A stretch of 64,000 bases of DNA from Leucobacter coleopterorum. Lineage in GTDB: Bacteria; Actinomycetota; Actinomycetes; Actinomycetales; Microbacteriaceae. The notes below the pieces were generated by a model. That model was not told the DNA's origin and made no database searches. It saw only the letters and a program-made list of their open reading frames with translations. Location of the stretch: contig NZ_CP049933.1 in assembly GCF_011382985.1 (NCBI RefSeq), forward strand, positions 496,001 through 560,000, read 5' to 3'. Position 1 is the stretch's first letter, and each line of letters opens with the position of its first letter. Shown in pieces: positions 1 through 11,458 of this stretch. Made by a program: the position numbers and the translations under genes.

Positions 1-1367
1 CGTTAGATTTGCTCGTCGACTGTGCTCAGACCGCATGCTTGCGGAGGATGCGGTCGCCGATGCGTTTGTATCGGTACTGAAGACCATCCGCAAAGACGGC
101 GATTCTGGCCCGACTCGAGAGACTTTTATTTCGTATATGCGGGTGTGCGTTCGACATGAAGTTGCGAGGCTCTCTCGACGGTTGAGCGTTGAAGAAACCA
201 ACACTGATGTTGAAGCGCAGCTTGAGGGTCAGCAGCTAGTGGAGCATGTCGATGATCGCTTGAACGACGTGGAGGTGTGGGATGGCGATGTAGCAAAGCG
301 TGCCCTCGACGCTCTCTCAGATCGGGACCGTGCATTGCTGTTGTTGACTGAGGTTGAGAAACGCCCTCTGGCTGAGGTTGCTCAGTCACAGGGCATGACG
401 GCTCAGGCGGTTGCCGCTGCAACATACCGTGCGCGCGACGCGCTGCGCACAAATTATCTGATTGAAGCCGTCTCCGAGGAGCCCTCCTGCCCGAAGATGC
501 GCGTTGATTTTCTCGCTGCCTTTGCGCGAGGTAAAGCACCGAGTGTGCGGCGACGCAAAATCGAGGCGCATCTCGATGAGTGCGAGCGTTGCCCAGGTCG
601 ACTGAGAAAGATGATCTCGTACCGTGTGCCCGTTGCGGCTGTCGCATTGCTTGCCTCGGTTGGGGGTGTAGTTGCTTCGGGCAACGCGTCTGCCCCGCTT
701 CGGCCGTGGACCCCAGTGAACTCGAAACTGAGGCGACAAAGGTTCTTGGTGCGGCTCGGCTCAGAAGTGCTGCATTCGTTGGTGGCGGAGCTCTATTGCT
801 GTTGCTCGCAGGTTTGGTGGCTTGGGTGCTGCCTGCTTCGCTTTCTGGTTCAGCGGGGCAGACGCCAGGCAGTTCGGGGTCGGGCTTGGTGGGCAAGGGC
901 ACCTCTGATGCTGGAAACGCGCCAACAAAGAAAAATCCCGACGCTTCTGACGATACGAGTTCGCCCGGCAATACTTCCAGCGACGGCTCCGACAGTGTTT
1001 CCGACGGCAACGGCGACGGAAATGACGAACAAAAGAACAACGAAAAAGACGATGGTCTTCCGCCGGGGTGCGGTCGGCGGCTTGGTTGACCCCACCCTCA
1101 AATTACGTCGCGGGCGGTCGAGATGCAAAGCTGCTGTTGGCCGTTGAATTTGACCCAGACACTGAGCCTTCCGACTATGTTGTTGAGGTGCGGGTGCCGA
1201 GTGGGGTGCGCGTGACGCGCGCTTCTGCCGGGTGTGCGATTGCCTCGGACACGGTGACGTGCACGCCAACTTCGACGATGTTGAACCTGCGGTTGTTTAA
1301 CTTTCAGTTCTTTACCGATCTCAGCGCTGACGCGGCGCTGCCGGGGGTGTCGGTGAGGGTGCAGTAG
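1..1367 (+). CDS. ECF-like sigma factor fused to zinc-finger, membrane and extracellular domains (5' partial, two frameshifts)
   Basis: The reading frame is already open at the window edge (VRFARRLCSD precedes the first Met), so the start lies upstream. In order, the protein has the end of sigma region 2, a region 4 helix-turn-helix (nt ~290-460; ALSDRDRALLLLTEVEKRPL), an anti-sigma-like zinc-finger motif (HLDECERC, nt ~570-597), a transmembrane helix (ALLLLLAGLVAWVLP, nt ~785-830), a Ser/Gly/Asp-rich linker, and an extracellular domain (nt ~1090-1367) resembling the DUF11-type domains of the next genes. The reading frame is lost in the CCCC at 693-696 and again in the GGGG at 1065-1068; adding one base at each rejoins it. 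Actinobacterial ECF sigma factors with a built-in anti-sigma extension are known. That this one senses the cell surface and controls the adjacent surface-protein genes is my inference. Confidence 0.75.
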
Positions 1368-1610
1368 CTGAAGGGTGGGTGTCGCCAGGCTACAAACGTG
1401 CATGGTTCGGGCGAGGTGAGACTAAATTTCAAAATTACGTCATGGATCGTATCGCTGTGCCTCTTTACAAGAGGCGAGTACGTGTGTCTCGTGTACGCGC
1501 GACTCTAGCTGTCGTTGAACGCACCATTTGGGGGAAGCTTTGCTGCAAAGAGATATCAAGGTATCGACCAGGGGCGGTATCGCCCTTCTTCTTCGACTCG
1601 CGTCGGCGCC

Positions 1611-4600
1611 ATGCGTCGGCAACTGCTGGCCGGGTTTGCTGCCGTCGCGATACTTTCAGCATCAGTCGCTGGACTTGGTCAGGCAACACCGGCAGCTGCG
1701 GCGGGTGGTTCGCTCCTTCTTGATGAAAGCTTTAGCGGTGCCTCGGTAGCCGATCCTCGTGCAAAGGCTTTGAACGATGCTTGTCTTACCGCGGCAACTG
1801 GCCCCGGTCCCGGGGGTTCCTCAAATCTGGCACAGTGTACTCGCACTGTTGGTAGTCCGACCGTTGGTGTATCGCCGGGCTATTTGCAGCTCACCGATGA
1901 CACGGGGGGCCGAACAGGAGGCATGGTCTTTGACCGCGCTTTGCCTTCTTCTGCCGGTGTTCAGGTCGAATTTGATCAGTACCAGTACGGCACTGATCCA
2001 AACGGTGCTGATGGTATTTCTTTCTTTCTTTCCGATGGCTCACGGAACCTGACAGATACCGGTGCGTTCGGCGGTGCGCTCGGGTACGCGCAAGGTCCTG
2101 CCGTCGGCGCGGTTGGGGGAACTGCCCCGTCAATTCCGGGCGTTGCCGGAGGGTATCTTGGCGTAGGCCTCGACTACTACGGCAACTTTCTTCGTGACCT
2201 TGGCGCAGTCGGGCACGGTTGCCCGACACAGTCCCCTTATCTTGGATCGAAGCGCAACACTGTTACGTTGCGCGGCCCGGGTGATGGCTTTGACGGATAC
2301 TGCATGTTAGCCACGACTGTTGCTAACGACAATTCGACCCTCCCTGGGTCGCTTGCGGGTACTGATCTTGCCACAGCGACACGCAACGTCCGCGTTTTGG
2401 TGAGCCCTGGCGACTTTCCAACCGTGACAGTTGAGATCGATTTTTCGGGAACGCGAACGAACTATCAGACTGTGTTGAGCTACGTGATGACGGACAAAGC
2501 TCCCGCAACATACAAGTTCGGGTTTGGTGCGTCCACAGGTGGAAACCGCAACGTTCATCTTGTGCGTAACGTCGCTATTCGGTCGGTTGAAGACCTGGGT
2601 GAAATATCGCTGGTGAAGCAGGTGGATAACACAAACCCTCAGCCCGCAAGTTATGCGGAGGGGGACACGATTCCCTATCAGTTTGTGGTGACGAACACTG
2701 GTGAGGAACCAATCACAGATGTCGTGGTGTCGGATCCGCTGATCGCAAATGTTGTGTGTCCCGTCACCGTTCTCGGTGCTGCTGGTAGTCCTGATTCCTC
2801 TATGGTGTGCACGGGGTCGTTGGTAGTGTCGCCAACACAGGCTTTGTCGCAGTCGTTGGTGAACACTGCGACTGTGACCGCGCTGGACTCGACCGCACAA
2901 CCGTTGACTGATACTTCGACCGCGACGGTAGATATAGAGCCACCTGCTCCCAGTCTGACGATTGAGAAGTCAGGTGTGGTTGATGATGTCAATGGAAGTG
3001 GGGCCGCGGATGCGGGCGAATCGATCGATTATTCGTTTGTGCTGACCAACACGGGGAACATCACCCTCACAGACGTGGGAGTGGATGACCCTAAAGCCGG
3101 ATCGGTGTCTTGCCCGCAGACAACGCTTGCGCCTGGTACGAGCGTGACCTGTACTGCTGACGCGTCGTACATCGTGACGGAACAAGACGTGATTGATGGC
3201 GAGGTTGTAAATACAGCGACAGGTCTTGCTACGGTGCCAGCAGGGGTCGATCCGATTGTGCGGCCGACTGACACGTTGACGACACCTACGGCGAGTGCTG
3301 TTGGAAGTCTTGCGATCGATAAAGCTGGGGCCCTGAACGATGGGAACGGCAACGGGCTGGCTGATCTAGGGAGACAATTGATTATTCGTTTGTGCTCACT
3401 AACACTGGAAATGTAACTCTTACCGCTGTCGGGGTGAACGATCCCAAAATTGGTTCAGTATCTTGCCCACAGATGACTCTCGCTCCCGGGACGAATGTGA
3501 CGTGTACTGCGGATGCGCCTTACGTGGTGACAGAAGAGGATGTGCTCGCGCGTGGTGTGATCAACACTGCGACCGGTAACGCGGCAACACCTGCTGGGGT
3601 TGAACCGATTGTGCCTCCGACTGACACGATTGTGACGCCGGCTGCGGTGCCGGGCTCGAGTCTGGCTCTGCAGAAGTCCGCGGTTCTTGACGATACGAAC
3701 AGCAACGCGCTGGCGGATGCAGGGGAGACGATTACATACTCTTTCCGGGTGGTGAACAACGGTAACGTTACGCTCACGGACGTGAGTGTTGACGATCCAA
3801 AGGCGGGGTCGGTGACGTGTCCGCAGACAACGTTGCTTCCCGGCGAGTGGACCACTTGCGCAGCAGATAACCCGTACACGGTTACGGAGCAGGACGTCAT
3901 CGCCGGTGGTGTTGTGAATACTGCGACTGGGAACGCGACATCGCCGGAAGGTGTAGACCCGATTGTTCCTCCCACTGATACGGTGACGACCCCGACCCCG
4001 CTTGCGGTGGGAAGCCTGTCGATCACAAAATCTGCGGAATTAGAAGACACGTTGGGCAACGGTGTTGCAGATACCGGCGAGAAGATCAGTTACTCGTTCA
4101 CTCTCACGAATACGGGGAACGTGGCACTCTCAGATGTGGGGGTGGACGATCCAAAAGCAGGACCCGTGTCGTGCCCGAGAACAAACCTTGCTCCGGGGGA
4201 AACGCTCGTCTGCACGGCTGATGCCACGTATGTGGTTACGGAGCAGGATGTGATCGACGGTGGTGTCGTAAATACTGCGACCGCGAACGCGGTCACCCCT
4301 GACGGAGTAGATCCGATTGTTCCTCCCACTGATACGGTGACGACGCCGACTGCGGCGGCAGCGGCAGCGATGACGCTTTCAAAACATGCCGTCTTGGACG
4401 ACACGAATGGGAATGGCGTAGCTGATGTAGGTGAACTCATCGACTACTCGTTCACGCTTGTGAATACCGGGAATGTGACGTTGACCGGCGTGGGAGTTGA
4501 TGATCCAAAAGCTGGGTCGGTGAGCTGTCCGCAAACGATCCTCGCTCCGGGCGAAACGATCACTTGTGTTGCTGATGCCGCATACAAGGTCACTAAGCAA

Positions 4601-4852
4601 GATCTGATCGCTGGCGGGGTGTTGAACATCGCGACAGGGCACGCAACCACCCCGGAAGGGGTGGATGCGATCGTGCCACCCACTGATACGGTGACCACAG
4701 CGACAGCGCAGTTGGAGCAGAAGCCTGGAGGTGGACTCGCTCATACTGGTACGAATCCGCTGAGCCTGCTGTCTGCCGGATCGGTGATTATCGTGATTGG
4801 TGCCGGTGCTGTGTTGTTGGGCAGAAATAGGCGAGCGTCACGTCTCTTCTAG
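1611..4852 (+). CDS. Sortase-anchored surface protein: lectin-like domain plus six DUF11-type repeats (one frameshift)
   Basis: The frame-corrected length is about 1080 aa. A signal peptide (MRRQLLAGFAAVAILS, cleaved after ~res 31) sets the start at 1611, although no good ribosome-binding site is visible there. Residues ~33-330 look like a bacterial L-type lectin domain (NGADGISFFL, GLDYYGNF). Six DUF11/DUF7507-type repeats of ~117 aa follow, starting near nt 2605, 2955, 3303, 3658, 4015 and 4370; each ends in an NTATG / PTDT pattern. The C-terminus has LAHTG (nt 4736-4750), a hydrophobic helix and a basic tail, which is the LAxTG class of sortase signal typical of actinobacteria. The protein is therefore expected to be covalently linked to the cell wall as an adhesin or stalk. 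The frame is lost in the GGG at 3369-3371; restoring one G gives a continuous repeat. Confidence 0.88.
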
Positions 4853-4864
4853 CCACAACTAGAT

Positions 4865-4907
4865 AGTTTTGGGCAGGGGTGTTTGCAGAGCACCCCTGCC
4901 CAAAACT
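4865..4907 (+). terminator. Strong stem-loop terminator after the first surface-protein gene
   Basis: A perfect 17-bp stem (4865-4881 with 4891-4907, core GGGCAGGGGTG / CACCCCTGCCC) with a 9-nt loop starts 13 nt after the stop codon. The stem ends in A/T pairs, and a short T-rich stretch follows, so it may work in both directions. Confidence 0.9.
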
Positions 4908-4912
4908 GTATT

Positions 4913-5354
4913 CTGACTGGTGTTGAGCTGGCGCTGTGTTGGCTTCTAAAGGAGTTTGCTCGTCGGCGGGATCTTTTCAGGAGTGTGTTCGAACCCTCAG
5001 CCTGCTGATTTCCTCATTTCCAGGTGACTGTTGGGTATTTCACGGAACGTGTGCAGATAGTGCGGCTTTACTTAATGATGTCTATTGCATCTGAGGTCGC
5101 TAGTTGGCTTGATTCCGACCCGCGTCCCGCTCGCAAATGGAAAATCTCGTCATAACTCCCGAACCGCCTCCTCTCTATGTTATGGAGGGGTTTGCTGGGG
5201 GGCTTTTCACGCTGAGTGTCTTCCCGCGATTTTTTCTCTGACATTGGCCAAGGACGGTGGTTAGACCGAACTGGCCGAGCGGGGCATTGCCCAAGGAATA
5301 TTCTCCTGCGGGGAAAGTGTAAAAGATTCATGGACGAAGGGTCTAGGAGAACTG
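4913..5354 (+). other. 442-bp intergenic region upstream of the second surface-protein gene
   Basis: I see no convincing gene here. The stretch separates the terminator of the first surface-protein gene from the TTG start of the second, and must hold that gene's promoter. AGGAGA (near 5345-5350) lies just upstream of the tandem TTG codons at 5355 and 5358 and is a reasonable ribosome-binding site. I could not assign a -35/-10 pair with confidence. An ECF-type promoter recognised by the sigma factor at the window edge is possible, but I cannot show it. Confidence 0.4.
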
Positions 5355-8300
5355 TTGTTGAAAGTAAGAGAAAAGGATTCACGGTTGCGTAAATCTAGAC
5401 GGAGTCTTGCTCTGGGCGTGGCTGTCGGGCTGCTTGCGGGAATGTTTGCTGTTTCCCCTGCGAATGCGGTGCCCGATGGGTTGACGGCCTCGGTTGGTTC
5501 CGAAATTGTGGTTCGTAATTCTGATTCGGACGCGGGATTCCCGCTTCAGGTGACGGATAGCAATGACTCGGGTGCATCATTTGATAACTATCTACTCGGA
5601 GGGGTTCCTGCTGATTGGGAAGTGAAAAATGGGGCGACTCTGGTTGCGCCCACTTCTCCTGACCCCGTGCTTTACTCTCTTCCCAAGGACGACGTGCTTT
5701 CGGGACAGATTTCACTCTTGCCTCCGGTCGGCTACGTCGGAACTGTCTCAGGTCTGTCGCTTTCCAGAGAAACGCGTTCGCCGAACCTGGTGACTGACTT
5801 TGATGGTGGCACGTTCGACTACATCGGGACGGCCAAGCCAATCCTCCCGCTCAGCAATACAAACTATCAGTGGGATGATCCAACTGTTGGTGAGCCTGGG
5901 ATTGTAACCCAGCTGGACAGTATGGTCCCTGCGATGGTCAGTACACGATCTGGCCATCCGCGGCAATTAATGGCCCGAGAGAAGGCCACTACAACAACCT
6001 TTGGGCGGATTTGCGCAGCGTGAGCAATCCCATGCCACTCGCGCCGGTCACTTCATCTTCGTTGTGTGATGCGCCTTGGAACACAGGGATTGCTGAGAGT
6101 GATTCAGCTCCGGCCGGGAAAATCATGATCGTTAACGGTTCCTCGAGCATGCCGGTTCCCAATGATCTGCTCACGACAACAATCACGGGTCTTCAACCTA
6201 ATACGTACTACTCATTCTCTGGATATATCGCGAATGTTAGCTACAACAAGAGCGGAAACGTTGCGCCTGTTCGCAGTGCCTTCTTTGCAGGAGGAAGCCT
6301 CATCGGGTCGAGCCAGCCGTCGCCGGTTCAGTCTTCCTGTGCCAATTCAGGTACAGCCTGGGTTCATTCAACTTCACTCGTGAATACTGGTGCTTCGACG
6401 TCCCTGACACTCGGCGTGAGGAACTACGGATCCGGAAGCTTCGGTAATGACCTTGCTATTGACAACATCAGCCTGTTCCCAATGGCATCCGTTTCATTTG
6501 ACGCCACTGTTAACGCGGACCCGGTTCCGGGCCTGAAGGTGTCGAAGTCTGCTGACCCAGCTACCGGTACGACGGTGAAGCGTGGCGACACGGTGACGTA
6601 TTCGGTGGTGGCTGAGAACACGGGCGAGACTGCGCTTGAGAACGTGAAGGTCACTGATGACCTCTCAGACGTGTTCGATGATGCTGATCTGGTTGCGGGT
6701 TCGTTGACTGCTTCTGCGGGTGCGGCACCGTCGGTGTCGGGCAACACGCTGAGCTGGAGTGGTGATCTTGCCCAGGGGCAGAAGGTGACTCTCACGTACC
6801 AGGTGAAGGTGAAGACGGATTCGATTGCTGCGGCAACTCTGCTGAACCATGTGGTTGGTGCGGGTGAGGTTCCTGGTGGTCCTGAGGTGCCGTCGAACTG
6901 TGTTGATGGTACGGAGCCTGGTTGCACGACGACGCATCCGGTTGATCCGTTGACTCCTGGGTTGAAGGTGTCGAAGTCTGCTGACCCGGTGTCGGGTACC
7001 GCGGTGAAGCGTGGTGACACGGTCACGTATTCGGTGGTGGCTGAGAACACGGGCGAGACTGCGCTTGAGAACGTGAAGGTCACTGATGACCTCTCAGACG
7101 TGTTCGATGATGCTGATATCGTGTCGGGTTCGTTGACTGCTTCTGCGGGTGCGGCACCGTCGGTGTCGGGGAATACGCTGTTGTGGAGTGGTGATCTTGC
7201 TCAGGGTGCGAAGGTGACTCTCACGTACCAGGTGAAGGTGAAGACGGATTCGATTGCTGCGGCAACTCTGCTGAACCATGTGGTTGGTGCGGGTGAGGTT
7301 CCTGGTGGTCCTGAGGTGCCGTCGAACTGTGTTGATGGTACGGAGCCTGGTTGCACGACGACGCATCCGGTTGATCCGTTGACGCCGGGCCTGAAGGTGT
7401 CGAAGTCTGCTGACCCAGCTACCGGTACGACGGTGAAGCGTGGCGACACGGTGACGTATTCGGTGGTGGCTGAGAACACCGGTGATGCGGCGCTGACGGG
7501 TGTTCAGGTCACGGATGATCTCGCAGACGTGTTCGATGATGCTGATCTGGTTGCGGGTTCGTTGACTGCTTCTACGGGTGCGGCACCGACGGTATCGGGG
7601 AACACGCTGACCTGGAACGGTGATCTCGCGGTAGGTGCGAAGGTGACTCTCACGTATCAGGTGAAGGTGCATGACAACGCTGCTGGTGGTGCGACGCTGC
7701 TCAATAAGGTGATTGGTGCGGGTGAAGGCCCTGGTGGTGTTGAGGTGCCGTCGAATTGTGTTGATGGTACGGAGCCTGAGTGCACGACGACGCATCCTTT
7801 GACGCCGACATCGGTGAAGATTGAGAAGACTGACGGTAAGACCGTGGTTGGTGCCGGTGAAGCGCTCACGTATGACGTGAAGGTGACGAACACGGGTGCG
7901 GATCGTGTGACCGGGGTTACGGCTACTGATGTGTTGCCTGCGGGCGTGGCGTTTGTGTCGGCGTCTGATGGTGGTGTGTACGATCCTGTGTTGCGTCGTG
8001 TGGTTTGGAACATTGGGTCGCTTGATGCGGGTGCTTCCAAGACTGTGCGGGTCGCGGTGATGGTGGATGCTGATGTTGCGCCGGGTCAGGAGATCCGGAA
8101 CGTTGCCGTGGTGGATACGGAGCAGGGTTGTGTTGATGATCCTGCAACGAGCGAGAACGAGTGTGAATCAATCGACATCGACCACACGCCCGCCATCCAG
8201 ATTGTGAAGGATGACGGTAAAGAGACCGTGGTTCCAGGTGAAGCACTCACCTACACGATGACTGTGACGAACTCCGGCAAGGTCGCAGCTGAAGACATCA

Positions 8301-10216
8301 CGGTGTCTGACGTTTTGCCTGCCGAGCTTGAATTTGTGTCTGCTGGTCAGGGTGGCACATACGATTCCGCGAACAGAGAACTGTCTTGGACGATCTCGTC
8401 GCTTGCGGCTGGTGCCTCTACGACAGTTACTGTGACAGTAAATGTTGCTGATTCGGTGGTTCCGGGAACTGATCTGAAGAACATTGCGACAGTAGATCTG
8501 CCGCAGGGTTGCATTGATGATCCGGCAACGAACGAGAATGAGTGTGAGTCGACTGATATCGATCACACGCCTGCGATCTCGATCGTGAAGGATGACAAGA
8601 AGACTGTGGTCAAGCCGGGTGAAGAGCTCGCGTATGACCTGCTGGTGAAGAACTCGTCGAAGTATGAGGCGAAAGAGGTGACCGTTTCGGACGTGTTGCC
8701 TGCGAACCTTGTGTTTGTGTCGGCAACTGATGGCGGCGTGTATGACTCGGCTACTCACTCTGTGGCGTGGGATCTGGGTGCAATGGATGCCGACAGCGAG
8801 CGGACAATTCAGGTCGTGACCACGGTTGCGGCTACGGTGCTCGGCAACGAGACGGTGAGTAACACAGCTCGAGTGTTCACTGAGCAGTTGTGCGTTGATG
8901 ATCCTGAAACCGAGGTCAATGAGTGTGAGAGCACTGATATTGACCGGGTGCCTGCGGTATCCATCACGAAGGATGACGGGAAGACCGTTGTTCGTTCAGG
9001 TGAGACGCTCGATTACGTATTGACGGCGAAGAACATCGGTGATGTTGATGCTCCTGACGTTGTCGTGACCGATGTGCTGCCGAAGAACGTTGACTTCGTG
9101 AAGTCCTCGATCCCTGGCACTCAGTCAGTTGACGACGCGTCAGCGTTTGAATGGAACCTTGGCACGCTTGCGCCGGGTGAGTCTCGTGAGATCGTTGTGA
9201 CGGTGAAGGTGCACGAGAAACTTGCTCCCGATACTGACATTGTGAACACTGCGACAATCACCACGAACGGGGTCTGCATTGATGATCCTGCAACCGAGGC
9301 GAACGAGTGTGAAGCAACAGACATTGACGTGACACCGTCTGATGTATGGATCTTGAAGGACGACCACAAAACCGAGGTCGCTGCCGGTGAGGAACTCACC
9401 TATGACCTCACGGTTGGCAACAACTCGAAGTCGAAGACGATCACTGACGCGGTAGTAACTGACACGCTGCCTGAGAATGCGGTGTTTGTGTCTGCGACTG
9501 ACGGTGGTGCGGTGTCGGCTGACAACAAGAGCGTGACGTGGAAGCTTGCTGAGCTTGCGCCGGGCGCGACGGTCACCGTGAAAGTGACGGTGAAAGTTGC
9601 GGCCTCTGCGAAGGCGGGCGACGAGGTGATCAACACGGCGAGTGTCGATATTCCTGGTGGCTGTATTCAGGAGGATGCCTGCAAGACAACTGATCGTGAT
9701 GTGTTGCCGAAGCTTGAGATTGTGAAGACGGATCACCAGGAGACCACGAAGCCTGGCGAGAAGTTGACGTATGACGTGACGGTTACGAACAAGACCAATG
9801 TTGATGCGTCTGAAGTGATCATTACTGACACGCTTCCAGCAAATGTTGCGTATGTGTCGTCATCTGACAATGGCAGCTACGACGAGGCAACGCACTCGGT
9901 GACGTGGTCGCTGGGAACACTTGCCGGGAACGCTGTGAAGACCGTGAAGGTGACTGTTACGGTGAACGCGGATGCGACTGTTGGTGTTACGAATGTCGCG
10001 TCGGTGAAGTCTGAGAAGGCGTGTACCGAAAACGGTGAGTGTGAGGCGACTGATGAGACGCTGATTGACCCGCCGTTGGAACTGTCGCCGTTTGCTCCGC
10101 TCGCGGTGACTGGTGGTGAGGCGCTTGGGATCTGGTCTGGTCTCGCTGTACTGCTGATGTTGCTGGGCGGTGCTGGTGTGACGGTTGCGCAGCAGCGCAA
10201 GCGCGCAAGAGCCTAG
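5355..10216 (+). CDS. Giant sortase-anchored DUF11-repeat surface protein (one frameshift)
   Basis: The frame-corrected length is about 1620 aa. The start is TTG 5355 or 5358, behind AGGAGA. A signal peptide (RRSLALGVAVGLLAGMFAV, ending SPANA) is followed by a ~370-residue N-terminal domain that I do not recognise. Next come three near-identical 143-aa DUF11 repeats (nt ~6531-7802), then about six more divergent DUF11 repeats of ~123 aa (recurrent NECES.DID and DVLPA.V.FVS motifs). The C-terminus has LAVTG (nt 10100-10114), a membrane helix and a QQRKRARA tail, so it is another LAxTG sortase substrate. The frame is lost near 5906; the correct reading is IVNPAGQYGPCDGQYTIWP, probably through one missing A. 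Role: a long cell-wall stalk or adhesin, inferred from the architecture. Confidence 0.87.
6531..7802 (+). repeat. Three tandem 429-bp repeats inside the giant surface-protein gene
   Basis: The units begin at about 6531, 6960 and 7389, judged from the recurring CTGAAGGTGTCGAAG. Period 429 nt (143 codons). Long stretches are identical at nucleotide level between units 1 and 2 (for example around 6610-6660 and 7039-7089, and through the GGTTGGTGCGGGTGAGG segment). Unit 3 has diverged in its middle and 3' parts. Such identity suggests recent duplication and a copy number that may vary between strains or be collapsed in an assembly. Confidence 0.9.
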
Positions 10217-10257
10217 GTGCTGATGCGTCGCTCATGTTTGTGTGAGTAGCGCGACAA

Positions 10258-10303
10258 AAGAAGGGCCTCAGGGACATGAATCCATGTCTCTGGGGCCCTT
10301 CTT
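10258..10303 (+). terminator. Stem-loop terminator after the giant surface-protein gene
   Basis: The arms 10258-10278 and 10283-10303 (AAGAAGGGCC... / ...GGCCCTTCTT) form a 21-bp stem with one or two mismatches around a 4-nt loop. It lies 42 nt after the stop codon, and the T-containing end supports intrinsic termination. Confidence 0.88.
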
Positions 10304-10570
10304 GCATGCCCCCAGAAAAGTTCGATCATGCTGTTGTGATAACACGAACCGATGGCCTCCATCGACGGCAGTGCCCCCGCAGCCGATTCCATTTTGGGCT
10401 CCCCTCTTGCGTGTCATATTTCGCCTGACTTCGCTGAGTTGCGGTACGGTCTAGCCGGGATGTCGATACATTAGTGGTAATAATAGTACACATAACTTGA
10501 TGTGAAGTGTTGGTGTTTCTAAGCTGACCGAGAAGCGCGGCACCCGGTCGCCTCCTCGAAAGGACTCACC
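10304..10570 (+). promoter_or_regulatory. Intergenic region with likely promoter of the importer/monooxygenase operon
   Basis: There is no gene in this stretch. TTGATG (10497-10502), 17 nt, then TAAGCT (10520-10525) is a plausible -35/-10 pair. AAAGGA lies 7 nt before the ATG at 10571. The AT-rich segment 10465-10500 could hold an operator. I looked for an S-box or T-box riboswitch, because the operon may be sulfur-related, and could not find one. Confidence 0.4.
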
Positions 10571-11440
10571 ATGAAACGCACTGCTCGCACACCCGCCATA
10601 TTCGGCATCCTCGCCGTCACTGCAATGGGCCTTACCGCGTGCGCAAGCACTGCTGACGCCGCGGATTCCGCTGGTGAGACCGGCTCGAAAGGTGGTGTAC
10701 AGACCGTGCTCGTTGCGACCGGCGCCTCCCCGAAGCCGTACACATTTCTCGACAAAAACGATGAACTCACCGGCTACGACATCGAGATTCTCAAGCAGAT
10801 CGACAAAAAGCTGCCCGACATCGAGTTTAAGTACGAGGTCGCAGATTTCCCGGCACTGTTTGCGGGCCTCGACTCGGGCCGCTTTAACGTCGTCGCCAAT
10901 AACCTGTCGGCCACCGATGAGCGCCGCGAAAAGTACGACTTCAGCGATCCGTACACAGAGGCGCAGTTTGGCGTGATTTTGAAAGACGGCGCGAAGGGAA
11001 CCGACTCGCTCGACGAGCTCGCCGGAAAGCGCACCTATGGCGAACCCGGCCTGAACTTCACGCGTGTACTCGAGGCCTACAATGAGCAGCACCCGGACAA
11101 GACGATCAATATCGAATACACCGAACTCGATCTGCAGTCGCAGTACAACAACCTGGCGGCGGGTGGGGTCGACTTCCTCTTTAACGAACGTGTGGTCTAC
11201 AACGGTTACGGTGGCAAGGCCAACCTGGGTCTTGAGTTCTACCCGCTTGACGGCAAATACCTGACGGAGAACTTCGGCACGAATCTCTTCTCGGCCTACG
11301 CCTTCTCGAAGCAGAGGCCCAAAGTCGCCGATGTGGTGAAGCAGGTCAACGGCGCACTCGCGGAGCTTAAAGAAAGCGGTAGCCTCAAGAAACTGAGCGA
11401 GAAGTTTTTCGACGGCGTCGACGTCACTCCCAAGAACTAA
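10571..11440 (+). CDS. Amino-acid ABC transporter substrate-binding lipoprotein
   Basis: 289 aa. Lipoprotein signal with lipobox LTAC (Cys ~19), then a family 3 periplasmic-binding fold (PYTFLDKNDELTGYDIEIL, NVVANNLSATDERREKYDFS). It would capture a polar amino acid outside the cell and deliver it to the permease encoded 18 nt downstream. It is first in an operon with a permease, an ATPase, a luciferase-like monooxygenase and a GNAT acetyltransferase. That company matches cystine / S-alkylcysteine uptake systems (TcyJ/TcyK type), so a sulfur-containing amino acid is the likely ligand. The specificity is inferred from context only. Confidence 0.88.
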   Translation: MKRTARTPAIFGILAVTAMGLTACASTADAADSAGETGSKGGVQTVLVATGASPKPYTFLDKNDELTGYDIEILKQIDKKLPDIEFKYEVADFPALFAGLDSGRFNVVANNLSATDERREKYDFSDPYTEAQFGVILKDGAKGTDSLDELAGKRTYGEPGLNFTRVLEAYNEQHPDKTINIEYTELDLQSQYNNLAAGGVDFLFNERVVYNGYGGKANLGLEFYPLDGKYLTENFGTNLFSAYAFSKQRPKVADVVKQVNGALAELKESGSLKKLSEKFFDGVDVTPKN

Positions 11441-11458
11441 GAGCGGGTCGGCTCGCAC

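Noticed and set aside
126-1040. Long minus-strand open frame opposite the sigma-factor gene
   Set aside because: Low-complexity Arg/Pro/Ser translation with no recognisable domain; it is the antisense of a gene with clear sigma and zinc-finger motifs.
7094-7795. Long minus-strand open frames across the 429-bp repeats
   Set aside because: They repeat with the same period as the surface-protein gene and contain only Arg/His/Thr-rich sequence, so they are shadows of its codon usage.
6531-7802. CRISPR-like array
   Set aside because: The repeats are 429 bp, in frame and coding for DUF11 domains; there are no short repeats with unique spacers.
10304-10570. S-box or T-box riboswitch upstream of the sulfur-type operon
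   Set aside because: No conserved core or kink-turn pattern could be recognised; only an ordinary promoter-like pair is visible.
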